DNA from: Cyclobacterium sp. SYSU L10401
Lineage (GTDB): Bacteria > Bacteroidota > Bacteroidia > Cytophagales > Cyclobacteriaceae
Reading direction: 5' to 3'
Length of the DNA: 64,000 nt
Assembly (NCBI RefSeq): GCF_010993705.1
Contig: NZ_WOFO01000006.1
Coordinates: 274,923 to 338,922, forward strand
This document shows, in pieces, positions 45,301 to 53,576 of the stretch. Numbering within the stretch: the first letter of the stretch is position 1; the number at the start of each line of letters is the position of its first letter. The position numbers and the translations under genes were made by a program. Under the pieces are notes generated by a model, which saw only the letters and a program-made list of their open reading frames with translations, was not told the DNA's origin and made no database searches.

Positions 45301-47160
45301 AGCAAAATAGAGCAAATCCACATTGTAGGCGAGTATGCCAAAAAAATGATAGTGGATTACAAAGATGCACTGCAGTTTGTTGAAGATTATTTTCAACTGA
45401 ATTACCCCATCTTTTTGCAGAAGTATTTCAAGGGAAGCAGGCAGAAGGAGATCAAAAAAAACATCACTCCAGCCAAATTCCGGCAACTTTTTGGACAGCT
45501 TTCCCCTTCCCAACTGAGCATCATAAATGACAATAAAAACCAATATATTGCGGTAACCGCAGGCCCCGGAAGCGGCAAAACCAGGGTATTGGTGCACAAA
45601 CTGGCCTCCCTGGTACTCATGGAAGACATAAAGTACGATCAGCTGTTGATGTTGACTTTTTCAAGAGCAGCAGCCACAGAGTTTAAGCAAAGACTTTTTG
45701 ACCTGCTCGGAAATGCAGCCAATTATATCGCCATCAAAACCTTCCATTCCTTTTGCTTTGACCTTTTGGGAAAGGTGGGAAACCTGGAAAAATCCGACCA
45801 GATCCTCCCATTGACGGTTAATAAAATTAAAAAAGGAGAGGTGGAGCCCAGTGGGATAAGTAAAGCCGTTTTGGTGATTGATGAAGCTCAGGACATGGAT
45901 AAGGATGAATTTGCCTTGATTCAGGCCCTGATGGAAGAAAATGAAGAAATGAGGGTGATCGCTGTGGGAGACGATGACCAAAACATCTACGAATTCCGGG
46001 GCTCAAGCGGAAAATATCTTGAAAATTTTATCAAGTCCAAAATGGCTGCTCAATATGAATTGATTGAAAACTACCGGAGCAAACCCAATCTGGTGGCATT
46101 CACCAATGCATTCGTCAAAAAAATACAAGTCCGGTTGAAGCAGACACCAATTATAGCGACGCAATCTGATCCCGGGAAAATTCAACTGGTTAAATACCAA
46201 AGCGATCAACTGGTACTTCCTTTGGCAAATGCCCTTCAGGAAATGGGATTGTCTGGAAGCACTTGCGTCTTGACAAGGACCAATGAGGAAGCCCTTCAAA
46301 TAGCGGGCTCACTGACCAACAACGGAATTCCATGCAGGCTTATTCAGAGCAATGAAGGCTTTGATTTATACCAGCTTTTTGAAATCAGGCATTTCTTTGA
46401 CCTGTTGGATTTAAGGGATGACACTTTTCTTATCGATGATCAGACATGGGGCGAGGCCAAAAGGACTTGGGATAAAAAATTCAGCTCAAGTGCTAAGTTT
46501 TCTATCATAAAGCAACTGTTCCATGATTTTGAAAGAAGCCATCCGGTAAAAAAATACTTATCCGATCTGTTGGTTTTCATCCGGGAATCCAGATTAGAGG
46601 ATTTCTACAAGGAGTATGGGGATGTAATTTTTGTTTCCACCATTCACAAAGCGAAAGGAAAAGAGTTTGACCATGTATTTTTGATGCTGTCAAATTTCAA
46701 TCCCCGGACAGACGCCATGAAGCGGCTGCTGTATGTGGCCATGACCCGTGCGAAAAATTTTCTTGGGGTACTCCTGAACGCGGACTTTCTGGACGACATT
46801 CATGTAGAAAGATTGGAAAAAATCAATGATCCCAGTATTTATGGCCCACCAAAAAAATTGTCCATGCAATTGTCATTCAAAGATGTTTGGCTGGATTATT
46901 ACCTAAAGCGACAAAATTTGCTGGTAAAGCTGCAGAGTGGTGACCCGCTCCGGGTAAATGGGAATCAATGTTTGAATTCGGCAGGGAAACCCGTATTGAC
47001 CTTTTCCAAATTGTTTGTTGCCCAATTGGAAAACCTGGCCAAAATGGGTTACCTACTGGATTCCGGAAAGGTAAATCACCTGGTCTACTGGAAAAAGGAA
47101 GGCTTGGAAAATGAAGCCCTGATTATTTTACCTGAATTGATTTTGATAAAAGCAAATTAA
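42355..47160 (+). CDS. exonuclease-RecQ helicase-UvrD helicase fusion protein
   Basis: A single 1601-residue frame with three DNA-processing parts. Residues about 1-130 look like a DEDD 3'-5' exonuclease (FIDAEIDPVTHKIFDLG, ICGHNIFKHDI, LSDALKAKDLF); the usual catalytic His before the last Asp appears to be Asn. A CLRGCAYC cysteine knot lies near residue 232. RecQ follows, with Walker A PTGGGKS near residue 285 and DEAH in VIDEAHCFSSWGQDF near 388. UvrD/PcrA follows, with AGPGSGKTR near 1069, VIDEAQDMD near 1175, GDDDQNIYEFRG and YVAMTRAKNFLG. All main helicase motifs are present, so both motors could work. It has no neighbouring nuclease or methylase. A role in repair or in defence cannot be decided. 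Confidence 0.9.
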   Translation: MEPITFIDAEIDPVTHKIFDLGAVDEKGALFHDPSINAFISFIQNSRFICGHNIFKHDIAYFKKAGYLSWLKEDRVIDTLYFSPLLFPSRPYHALLKDDKLQTDELNNPLSDALKAKDLFYYEVTAFQKLDPLIQELYFLLLKDQKYFAAFFHFVSFSKQDNDVEKIIRQVCYSKICENSSLIKLISEYPIELAYCLALIQAKNRFSITPPWVLKNYPEVHRIMFLLRSKPCLRGCAYCDQSLDIHRGLKRYFGYDSYRKFGGEPLQERAVQAAIDNKSILAVFPTGGGKSITFQVPALMSGESTKGLTVVISPLQSLMKDQVDNLDKSGITEAVTINGLLDPIERANSFERVEDGSASLLYISPESLRSKTIERLLLGRNVVRFVIDEAHCFSSWGQDFRVDYLYIGDFIKNLQDKKYLEDGIPVSCFTATAKRQVIQDIRDYFREKLSLDLVLFQSHASRTNLHYKVYPRQSEEEKYQTLRDLIEEKNCPTIVYVARTRRAYLLAQRLSEDGFSARPYHGRMEKTEKSANQDAFIRGEIPTMVATSAFGMGVDKKDVGMVIHYDISDSLENYVQEAGRAGRDEQITADCYVLFDEDDLSKHFILLNQTKLSLKEIQQIWKAIKDITRFRSVASQSALEIARKAGWDDNIRELETRVTTAIAALEDAGYLKRGQNMPRIFANSILSKNANEAIEKINASDRFREKEKEGGIRIIKKLFSSKSRKESQDEVGESRVDYISEHLGIVKEEVINIINLLREENILADAKDLQAFIKKGENKNRSLDILESFGKLENFLLDELEETEKTFHLKALNEGAEAAEIKDVSLQKIKTILNFWVIKHWIKKKQHYTSKNHLALICIQSVEVLKDKLKQRHELSRFIIDYLFDKSNLAVEKGPKEGQETLVEFSVQELKRQFETAPSLFHKEVSSLEVEDALFYLSRIEAIKIEGGFLVIYNRLNIERLEQDNKRRYKIEDYQKLQNFYQSKIEQIHIVGEYAKKMIVDYKDALQFVEDYFQLNYPIFLQKYFKGSRQKEIKKNITPAKFRQLFGQLSPSQLSIINDNKNQYIAVTAGPGSGKTRVLVHKLASLVLMEDIKYDQLLMLTFSRAAATEFKQRLFDLLGNAANYIAIKTFHSFCFDLLGKVGNLEKSDQILPLTVNKIKKGEVEPSGISKAVLVIDEAQDMDKDEFALIQALMEENEEMRVIAVGDDDQNIYEFRGSSGKYLENFIKSKMAAQYELIENYRSKPNLVAFTNAFVKKIQVRLKQTPIIATQSDPGKIQLVKYQSDQLVLPLANALQEMGLSGSTCVLTRTNEEALQIAGSLTNNGIPCRLIQSNEGFDLYQLFEIRHFFDLLDLRDDTFLIDDQTWGEAKRTWDKKFSSSAKFSIIKQLFHDFERSHPVKKYLSDLLVFIRESRLEDFYKEYGDVIFVSTIHKAKGKEFDHVFLMLSNFNPRTDAMKRLLYVAMTRAKNFLGVLLNADFLDDIHVERLEKINDPSIYGPPKKLSMQLSFKDVWLDYYLKRQNLLVKLQSGDPLRVNGNQCLNSAGKPVLTFSKLFVAQLENLAKMGYLLDSGKVNHLVYWKKEGLENEALIILPELILIKAN

Positions 47161-47196
47161 TATTAATATGGTGTTTTGAACCAAATCTGATGCGAT

Positions 47197-48282
47197 ATGC
47201 CAATTTTCATGGATCGTCATGACATACCGGGAGTTTCAGCAGAAGATGTGGCAGAAGCCCATCAAAAAGACTTGTTGATACAGGAAAAGTATGATTGCAG
47301 GGCATTGACTTATTGGTTTGATGAAGAAAAGGGCATGGCCTTTTGTTTAATTGAGGCTCCGAATAAACAGGCGGTGCAAAATCTCCATGATCGTGCCCAT
47401 GGGTTAATTCCCAATCAGGTAATAGAAGTTGAACCAGATTTGGTAGCATCATTTTTGGGTAGAATAGAGGATCCCGTTAAAAAGGGGTTATCCAGATCCG
47501 GTATCATCAATGATCCTGCATTCAGGTGCGTAATGGTCATATTTATAGATGGATCAGCGATTTTTGAGTTTGGTCATCACATAGTTAACATCAAAACAAA
47601 AATCCGAAACGAGTTTAAACGGCACATGGGTCTGGAGGTAATTCCGGAGGGTGACGGCTTTTTGGCCTCTTTTGAATCCATAGATGATGCTGTGCGCTGC
47701 GGATTATTTTTCCAGGACTACTTTGATTCATCCAAAATTTCCATCAAAAATCCATTGCAAATAGGTTTGGCAGCTGGAATGCCAGTATCAAGTGATAAGA
47801 AATTTTTTGGGCCTACCATAAAATTGGCAAAAAGATTAGGGATGATGGCCAAACCTGGTCAAGTCATTTCTTCTGCAATTGTAGGTGAGCGGTTTGCCGG
47901 TAAGGCTGTCGACTTTAACAGCCGGCCTGAAGGCAATATTGTAACGCTAAACCCTGAGCAGGAGGAATTTTTTAATCTGTTCATGGAAATCCTTGAGGAG
48001 GATGGCTGTGACGCCGAATTTGGTATCAATGCTTTTGCCAAAAAGGCAGGAATGAGTAAGTCCAAGCTATACCGAAAAATTACAGGCCTTACCGGTTATT
48101 CGCCCAATGATTTCATCAAAGAATACCGATTGAAAATGGCTGTAAGGTTCATCAAAAAACAAGATAGTAATATTTCTGAAATTGCTTATGCATCCGGTTT
48201 TAGCAGTCTTTCCTATTTTTCAAGGTGCTTCCAGGACAGGTTTGGAATTCTTCCTTCCATTTACGCCAATGCCATTGCCTGA
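47197..48282 (+). CDS. DUF4242-cyclase-like-AraC fusion regulator
   Basis: A 361-residue cytoplasmic regulator of three parts. Residues 1 to about 88 are DUF4242, a family with nickel-binding members (MDRHDIPGVSAEDVAEAH, EKYDCRALTYWFDEEKGMAF). Residues about 105-255 look like a class III nucleotidyl cyclase. VIFIDGSAIFEF and GDGFLASF keep both metal-binding Asp positions, and FFGPTIKLAKRLGMMAKPGQ matches the cyclase end with Lys replacing the usual Asn. Residues about 260-361 are an AraC HTH with two helix-turn-helix units (SNISEIAYASGFSSLSYFSR). It stands 117 bases before the second truncated haemoglobin, which is its likely target. Confidence 0.88.
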   Translation: MPIFMDRHDIPGVSAEDVAEAHQKDLLIQEKYDCRALTYWFDEEKGMAFCLIEAPNKQAVQNLHDRAHGLIPNQVIEVEPDLVASFLGRIEDPVKKGLSRSGIINDPAFRCVMVIFIDGSAIFEFGHHIVNIKTKIRNEFKRHMGLEVIPEGDGFLASFESIDDAVRCGLFFQDYFDSSKISIKNPLQIGLAAGMPVSSDKKFFGPTIKLAKRLGMMAKPGQVISSAIVGERFAGKAVDFNSRPEGNIVTLNPEQEEFFNLFMEILEEDGCDAEFGINAFAKKAGMSKSKLYRKITGLTGYSPNDFIKEYRLKMAVRFIKKQDSNISEIAYASGFSSLSYFSRCFQDRFGILPSIYANAIA

Positions 48283-48353
48283 AGCCAACGAAAGATGAAT
48301 CAGGATTGAAAATTTTTGAATGAAATGTTTTAAATCCCTTACTGCTATCCCTT

Positions 48354-48361
48354 TACATTTG
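48354..48361 (+). promoter_or_regulatory. -7 box before the second truncated haemoglobin
   Basis: TACATTTG is an exact match to the Bacteroidota -7 consensus TAnnTTTG, 38 bases before the ATG. A weak -33-like element (GTTTTAAA at about 48328) lies at a plausible distance. The gene therefore probably has its own promoter. Confidence 0.45.
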
Positions 48362-48398
48362 ATTCAAAATGAAATTTATAACAAAACCCAATGTAATC

Positions 48399-48785
48399 AT
48401 GGATACAGTAGCACAGAAAACATTGTATGAAAGGCTGGGAGGAAAAAAAGGAATTACCTCACTGGTGAATGATATTGTAGAAGCCCATATGCAAAATCCG
48501 GTCATTAAGGTAAGGTTCCTTCCCTACAAGGAAGACCCGGAAAACCTGGAAAAAATCAAAGGTCACCTGGTAGACTTTTTCTCTGCTGGAAGTGGGGGAA
48601 ATGTTGCCTACAATGGCCGGGATATGGAAACTACCCACAAAGGAATGAATATCAGTGAGGAAGAGTATATGGCAGCAACAGATGATATTATGAACACGTT
48701 GGAGAAGCATGGTATTGATGAAGAATCCCAAAAGGATGTGCTAGCAATTGCCTATTCCCTGAAAGATCAGATTATGAGGCTTTGA
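48399..48785 (+). CDS. group 1 truncated haemoglobin (second copy)
   Basis: A 128-residue haem protein closely similar to the one at 34022-34411. The shared stretches include RFLPYKEDP, THKGMNIS/AHKGMNIS and EESQK. The proximal ligand is His80 in METTHKGMNIS. The B9-B10 pair is again not Phe-Tyr but Ile26-Val27 (VNDIVEAHM). The ATG at 48399 (MDTVAQKTLY) is preferred to the one at 48369, because it aligns with the other copy and lies behind the -7 box. A strong terminator follows, so it is transcribed alone. The gene upstream is the DUF4242-cyclase-AraC regulator. Confidence 0.92.
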   Translation: MDTVAQKTLYERLGGKKGITSLVNDIVEAHMQNPVIKVRFLPYKEDPENLEKIKGHLVDFFSAGSGGNVAYNGRDMETTHKGMNISEEEYMAATDDIMNTLEKHGIDEESQKDVLAIAYSLKDQIMRL

Positions 48786-48826
48786 TTTGCTTATAATCCT
48801 GGAAAAATCAAAAAGCGAGATTAGCT

Positions 48827-48871
48827 ATGGCTTTGGTTAACAGTAATTTTCAACCAAAGCCATTTTTTTTT
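48827..48871 (+). terminator. strong intrinsic terminator after the second truncated haemoglobin
   Basis: ATGGCTTTGGTT (48827-48838) pairs exactly with AACCAAAGCCAT (48852-48863), closing a 13-base loop, and is followed by a run of eight T. Confidence 0.93.
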
Positions 48872-49044
48872 GGGAAGATCTTTTTTTACCTTTAATGGCG
48901 GATTATATTAATTTGATCATTAATAAAGGCTAATTATTGTTTAAAACAACGATTGGGTTTTACAATTTCCAGACCAAACAAAAGACACTATCTTTTGTTG
49001 AAGGTTGATAACAAGAGCATCAATAAAAATCAAGAAAAAACAAT

Positions 49045-50472
49045 TTGAAAATACTATTAACAGGTGCAACCGGTTACATTGCCCAACGTTTACTGCCCGT
49101 GTTGCTACAGGAGGGCCATCAGGTAATTTGTTGTGTCCGGGACGCAAACAGGTTTAATGCCACCCAATTTCCTACTGCCAATCTATCTGTGGTGGAGGTT
49201 GATTTTTTAGCCGAAAAAACCCTTCAAAATATCCCCGATGACATCGATCTGGCTTATTACCTTATCCATTCCATGTCTGCTCAAAATGGGAAATTTGAAG
49301 AAATGGAGGCCACTTGTGCCATCAACTTTAAAAAACGGGTTCAGGAGACCAAAGCGGAACAGGTCATTTACCTGAGTGGTATTGTGAATGATGAGGAGTT
49401 GTCCAAACATTTATCTTCCCGGAAAAACGTTGAAGAGATTTTATCGGATGCCAGTTTTGCGCTTACCACTTTAAAAGCAGGGATTATTGTAGGGTCCGGC
49501 AGTGCTTCTTTTGAAATCATCCGGGACCTGGTGGAGAAATTGCCGGTAATGATTGCTCCCCAATGGCTGAAAACAAAATGCCAACCCATTGCCATAAGGA
49601 ATGTCGTAGAATTTTTAAAAGGGGTTATCCATAGAAAAGAAACCTACAACCAGAGTTTTGATATTGGGGGACCGGACATCCTCAATTACAAAGAGATGTT
49701 GTTGCGTTTTGCGAAAATCCGGGGCTTGAAGCGAAGGATTGGGATTGTGCCTGTCATGACCCCGAAAATTTCATCCTACTGGTTGTATTTTGTTACCTCT
49801 ACCTCATTTGCCCTGGCTCAGAATCTGGTCAATAGCATGAAGATCGAGGTGATTTGTAGCCCTAATGACCTGGACAAAACCCTGGGTATACAACTCATTG
49901 GCTATGATGATGCCATCAGGCTGGCCTTCGATAAAATAGAACAAAATCAGGTCCTTTCCAGCTGGAAGGATGCCCAAACCTCTAATCTGCTGCATAAAGG
50001 CCTGACCCAGTACATGGAGGTACCGGTAAACGGTTGCTATGTGGAAGTCCGCAGACTGTCCATTGAAAATGAAGAGCAGGTCTTAAAAAATATTTGGAAA
50101 ATCGGTGGCAAGCAGGGATGGTATTATGGCAATTGGCTTTGGGAAATCAGGGGCTTTCTGGACCAATTGGCCGGTGGTGTGGGCATGCGAAGGGGCAGAA
50201 AGAGCGATACCGAAATAGCGGCCGGTGAGGCCCTGGATTTCTGGCGGGTGCTTATTGCCAGCAAAGAACAAAAAAGACTGCTGCTTTATGCAGAAATGAA
50301 ACTGCCTGGGGAAGCCTGGCTGGAATTTAAAATTGTGAAAGACGAGTTGGTTCAGACAGCTACATTTAGGCCTTTGGGTTTACTGGGGAGGCTTTATTGG
50401 TATTCCGTATTCCCATTTCATGGGTTTATCTTTGGGGGAATGATCAGAAATATCATCAAATACAGCCCCTAA
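49045..50472 (+). CDS. NAD(P)-binding SDR/epimerase with C-terminal DUF2867
   Basis: A 475-residue protein. Residues 1 to about 290 are an atypical SDR (NmrA/epimerase-like) Rossmann domain: ILLTGATGYIAQRLLPVLL, LAYYLIHSMSAQNG and IYLSGIV. Residues about 320-475 match DUF2867, a lipid-binding-like domain (GKQGWYYGNWLWEIRGFLD, GEALDFWRV). The start codon is TTG at 49045, because the next ATG would cut into the Rossmann fold. The fusion is widespread in bacteria but its substrate is unknown. It stands alone with about 180 bases downstream. Confidence 0.85.
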   Translation: MKILLTGATGYIAQRLLPVLLQEGHQVICCVRDANRFNATQFPTANLSVVEVDFLAEKTLQNIPDDIDLAYYLIHSMSAQNGKFEEMEATCAINFKKRVQETKAEQVIYLSGIVNDEELSKHLSSRKNVEEILSDASFALTTLKAGIIVGSGSASFEIIRDLVEKLPVMIAPQWLKTKCQPIAIRNVVEFLKGVIHRKETYNQSFDIGGPDILNYKEMLLRFAKIRGLKRRIGIVPVMTPKISSYWLYFVTSTSFALAQNLVNSMKIEVICSPNDLDKTLGIQLIGYDDAIRLAFDKIEQNQVLSSWKDAQTSNLLHKGLTQYMEVPVNGCYVEVRRLSIENEEQVLKNIWKIGGKQGWYYGNWLWEIRGFLDQLAGGVGMRRGRKSDTEIAAGEALDFWRVLIASKEQKRLLLYAEMKLPGEAWLEFKIVKDELVQTATFRPLGLLGRLYWYSVFPFHGFIFGGMIRNIIKYSP

Positions 50473-50656
50473 GCTAAAGGCCTATTGATAATTTCGATTA
50501 TCTGAATAGGAATAGACTTTTAAATTTTGGCTTCTTTTCGGTTCCAATACACCTGCATCTAGCTTTTAGTATTCAATTTTTCTTTCGAAAAAAGAATGAT
50601 TCTCCCGTTTTAAGGGGTAAATTCAAAAGGTAATAAATTTCTGACAATCAGACCTT

Positions 50657-51436
50657 ATGAAAAAAACAGCCTTGATCACCGGTGCATCGGATGGCATTGG
50701 TTTGGAACTCGCAAAAATTCATGCTTCCAAAGGAGATGACCTGGTCCTGGTGGCAAGAACCATATCGAAATTAAATGAACTTAAGTCCGAGCTGGAAAGT
50801 GGGTTCGGCATGAAGGTCTATACCATCCAAAAAGACCTGTCAGTCCCCAATGCTGCCAGGGAAGTGTACGATGAAGTGGCAAAAAAGAACATATCTATTC
50901 AGTACCTGATCAATAATGCCGGGTTTGGTGATTTTGGATTTTTTCACGAAAGTGACTGGGAGAAGCAAGCACAGATGATAAACCTGAATATCATGGCCTT
51001 GACCCAATTCACCAAGCTTTACCTTGTGGATATGATTCGGCAGGGAGGAGGTAAGATCATGAATGTGGCTTCCACAGCTGCTTTCCAGCCAGGTCCGCTG
51101 ATGGCCGTTTATTTTGCCACGAAGGCTTATGTGCTCCATTTTTCTGAAGCCATCAATAACGAAGTGAAAGAGAAAGGCATCACGGTAACTACTCTTTGCC
51201 CCGGTCCTACAGAGAGCGGATTTAAAGCAGGGGCAGAAATGGAAGAGAGCCGTCTAATGAAAGGGAAGAAACTACCATCCTCCAAGGAAGTCGCTCATTT
51301 TGGGTACCACAAAATGATGCAGGGTAAAGCAGTGGCCATTCATGGTTTGAAGAATTTCATTTTATCGAATTCGGTACGATTTGCACCCCGATCCCTTTCC
51401 GTTAAAATCGCCAGATCAGTGATCAAAGAAAGTTAG
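50657..51436 (+). CDS. SDR family NAD(P)-dependent oxidoreductase
   Basis: A classical SDR of 259 residues. The cofactor site is TGASDGIGLELAK, then VARTISKLNELKSE (the Arg favours NADP), INNAGFGDFG, and the catalytic VYFATKAYVLHFSEA with Tyr and Lys. It resembles the DltE/YqjQ-like group used on fatty or ketone substrates. There is no partner gene at its ends. The previous gene is the SDR-DUF2867 protein, but a 184-base gap separates them. Confidence 0.88.
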   Translation: MKKTALITGASDGIGLELAKIHASKGDDLVLVARTISKLNELKSELESGFGMKVYTIQKDLSVPNAAREVYDEVAKKNISIQYLINNAGFGDFGFFHESDWEKQAQMINLNIMALTQFTKLYLVDMIRQGGGKIMNVASTAAFQPGPLMAVYFATKAYVLHFSEAINNEVKEKGITVTTLCPGPTESGFKAGAEMEESRLMKGKKLPSSKEVAHFGYHKMMQGKAVAIHGLKNFILSNSVRFAPRSLSVKIARSVIKES

Positions 51437-51647
51437 TTGAAATGGGTTTAGTTTTCATTTTTTAGGGATTTAATCCGGGTTCAAAAAGAACTGTTGAATA
51501 GAGTTAAATAATTCTATGGCTAATGAAAGATTGTGGGCTATTTTTCATCCATTTTTTTTGAAAAAACGTTCATCCCTTCGATTTGACAATTATATTTTCA
51601 AAAGAAAAAAGGTTGTAAGAGAAACCAAAAAGTAGCGAAAAATAAGC

Positions 51648-53573
51648 ATGAAAACAAAAACCCCCTTGAAAAAGGGCTCAACAGAAAGGACCGGAAAAAC
51701 CATGGGTCCCGTAAAAAATCTGGAGTATCACTTGCACCCCGAATGGTGGAAGCGGATTTTTAATGCCACCTACTTGAAAACAGATGCGGATGTGGTGGAA
51801 GATGAAAACATCACCAAATCCGAGATCGACCTTTTCCATGAATTGCTGGACATCAAAGAAGGCAATAGTCTCCTGGACCTGGCCTGTGGGCAAGGCAGGC
51901 ACCTGCTGGAACTTACCAATCGGGGCTCCTACCAACTCTTTGGATTGGACCGCTCCAGGTACCTGACCCAAAGGGCCAAGACCATCGCCAGAAGAAAGGG
52001 GGTTTCCATAAATTTTAAAGAAGGAGATGCCCGAAAACTACCCTATGCCAACGACTCCTTCGATTATGTTACCATACTGGGAAATAGTTTTGGTTATTTT
52101 GAAACATCCGAAGATGATTTGAAAATCCTAAAAGAAGTGTTCAGGGTATTGAAGCCAGGAGGTCGCCTGTTAATGGATGTAGCAGATGGCTCTTTTCTGA
52201 GAGATAACTTTACCCCCAGAAGTTGGGAATGGATTGACAAAAAGCATTTTGTCTGCCGGGAGCGTTCTTTGGCCACCGACAACGAAAGACTCATTTCCAG
52301 AGAGGTGGTCACCAACACGGAAAAAGGCGTAATTGTAGATCAGTTTTACGCTGAAAGACTTTATACCAGGGAGATTCTGGCGGACCTGACTGGGAAAGTC
52401 GGGTTTAAAGACCTCGCTTTCCATGGAAACCTGGAAGTAGAGTCCCTTCGCAACCAGGACCTGGGCATGATGGCCAATCGTTTTATCCTTACCACCACGG
52501 CAAAAAAGGAATGGTCTCCAAAAAAGAAGAAAAAGGACATTAAAAACGTAGTTGTCGTAATGGGTGACCCCGGTTTAAATGATGTGATCAAGCCTGATGC
52601 AAAATTTGATAGTGATGATTTTGAAACCATAGAGAAACTCAAAATCGGCTTGAGTAAAATGGACAATTACAAATTCAGCTACTTGAACAACCACCAGAGC
52701 CTGGTTGCTGATTTGCAAAAACATAAGGATAGAATCGATCTGGTTTTCAACCTCTGCGACGAAGGATTTGGCAATGATGCCAGAAAGGAGCTCCATATTC
52801 CTGCATTGCTGGAAATGATGAATTTGCCGTATACCGGATCCAATCCACAAACGCTGGCCTATTGTTATGATAAATCCCTGATCCGCGGCATTGCCACAGA
52901 AATCGGCGTACCGGTGGCCAACGCCTTTGTCATCACGGCAGAGGACAACCTCTTTGAGCTGAATATTCCTTTTCCAGTAATCGCCAAGCCCAATTTCGGC
53001 GATTCCAGTTTCGGTATTACTCAGAAAAATGTGGCCAATTCAATAGAGGAATTGGCCGATGCTATTCTCCGGATCCGGGAGCAATTCGGTTATGATAAAC
53101 CGATATTGGTAGAGGAATTTCTTACCGGTGCAGAAGTTTCAGTTGGCATTATTGGCAATCCGGATAATTACACCATCCTCCCCATTATCGAGGAAGACTA
53201 CTCTGAATTGCCCGAAGGCTTACCGAAAATATGCGGTTATGAAGCCAAATGGCTGACAGACTCTCCTTACATGCAAACGCTGAGGTCCATCCGGGCCTCC
53301 TTGCCGCTGGCATTGGAACAGGAGTTGATCAATCACAGTTTGAAATTGTTTCAACGCCTGGATTGTAAAGACTACTGCCGTTTCGATTGGCGGCTCAACA
53401 GTTTAAATGAACCCAAAATGCTGGAAGTAAATCCCAATCCCGGCTGGTGCTGGGACGGACACCTGGCCAAAATGAGTAGCATTGGTGGTATGGATTACAC
53501 CCAGATGCTGGAAGCCATATTGAATGCGGCCGATACCCGTTACCATCCAATAAATGAGCCGCAGCTGCCCTAA
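51648..53573 (+). CDS. methyltransferase / D-Ala-D-Ala-ligase-like ATP-grasp fusion
   Basis: A 641-residue two-enzyme protein. Residues about 20-275 form a class I SAM methyltransferase (LLDLACGQGRHLLEL near residue 76, VTILGNSFGYF, VLKPGGRLLMDVAD). Residues about 300-641 form an ATP-grasp of the D-Ala-D-Ala ligase family (VFNLCDEGFGNDARKE, NLPYTGSNPQTLAYC, ILVEEFLTGAEVSVG and, at the end, MLEVNPNPGWCWDGH with metal ligands). One chain could methylate and then ligate, or the reverse, a carboxylate substrate. No peptide or precursor gene is visible nearby. The PBP4-type and VanX-like enzymes elsewhere in the window are not linked to it. Confidence 0.88.
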   Translation: MKTKTPLKKGSTERTGKTMGPVKNLEYHLHPEWWKRIFNATYLKTDADVVEDENITKSEIDLFHELLDIKEGNSLLDLACGQGRHLLELTNRGSYQLFGLDRSRYLTQRAKTIARRKGVSINFKEGDARKLPYANDSFDYVTILGNSFGYFETSEDDLKILKEVFRVLKPGGRLLMDVADGSFLRDNFTPRSWEWIDKKHFVCRERSLATDNERLISREVVTNTEKGVIVDQFYAERLYTREILADLTGKVGFKDLAFHGNLEVESLRNQDLGMMANRFILTTTAKKEWSPKKKKKDIKNVVVVMGDPGLNDVIKPDAKFDSDDFETIEKLKIGLSKMDNYKFSYLNNHQSLVADLQKHKDRIDLVFNLCDEGFGNDARKELHIPALLEMMNLPYTGSNPQTLAYCYDKSLIRGIATEIGVPVANAFVITAEDNLFELNIPFPVIAKPNFGDSSFGITQKNVANSIEELADAILRIREQFGYDKPILVEEFLTGAEVSVGIIGNPDNYTILPIIEEDYSELPEGLPKICGYEAKWLTDSPYMQTLRSIRASLPLALEQELINHSLKLFQRLDCKDYCRFDWRLNSLNEPKMLEVNPNPGWCWDGHLAKMSSIGGMDYTQMLEAILNAADTRYHPINEPQLP

Positions 53574-53576
53574 TGA

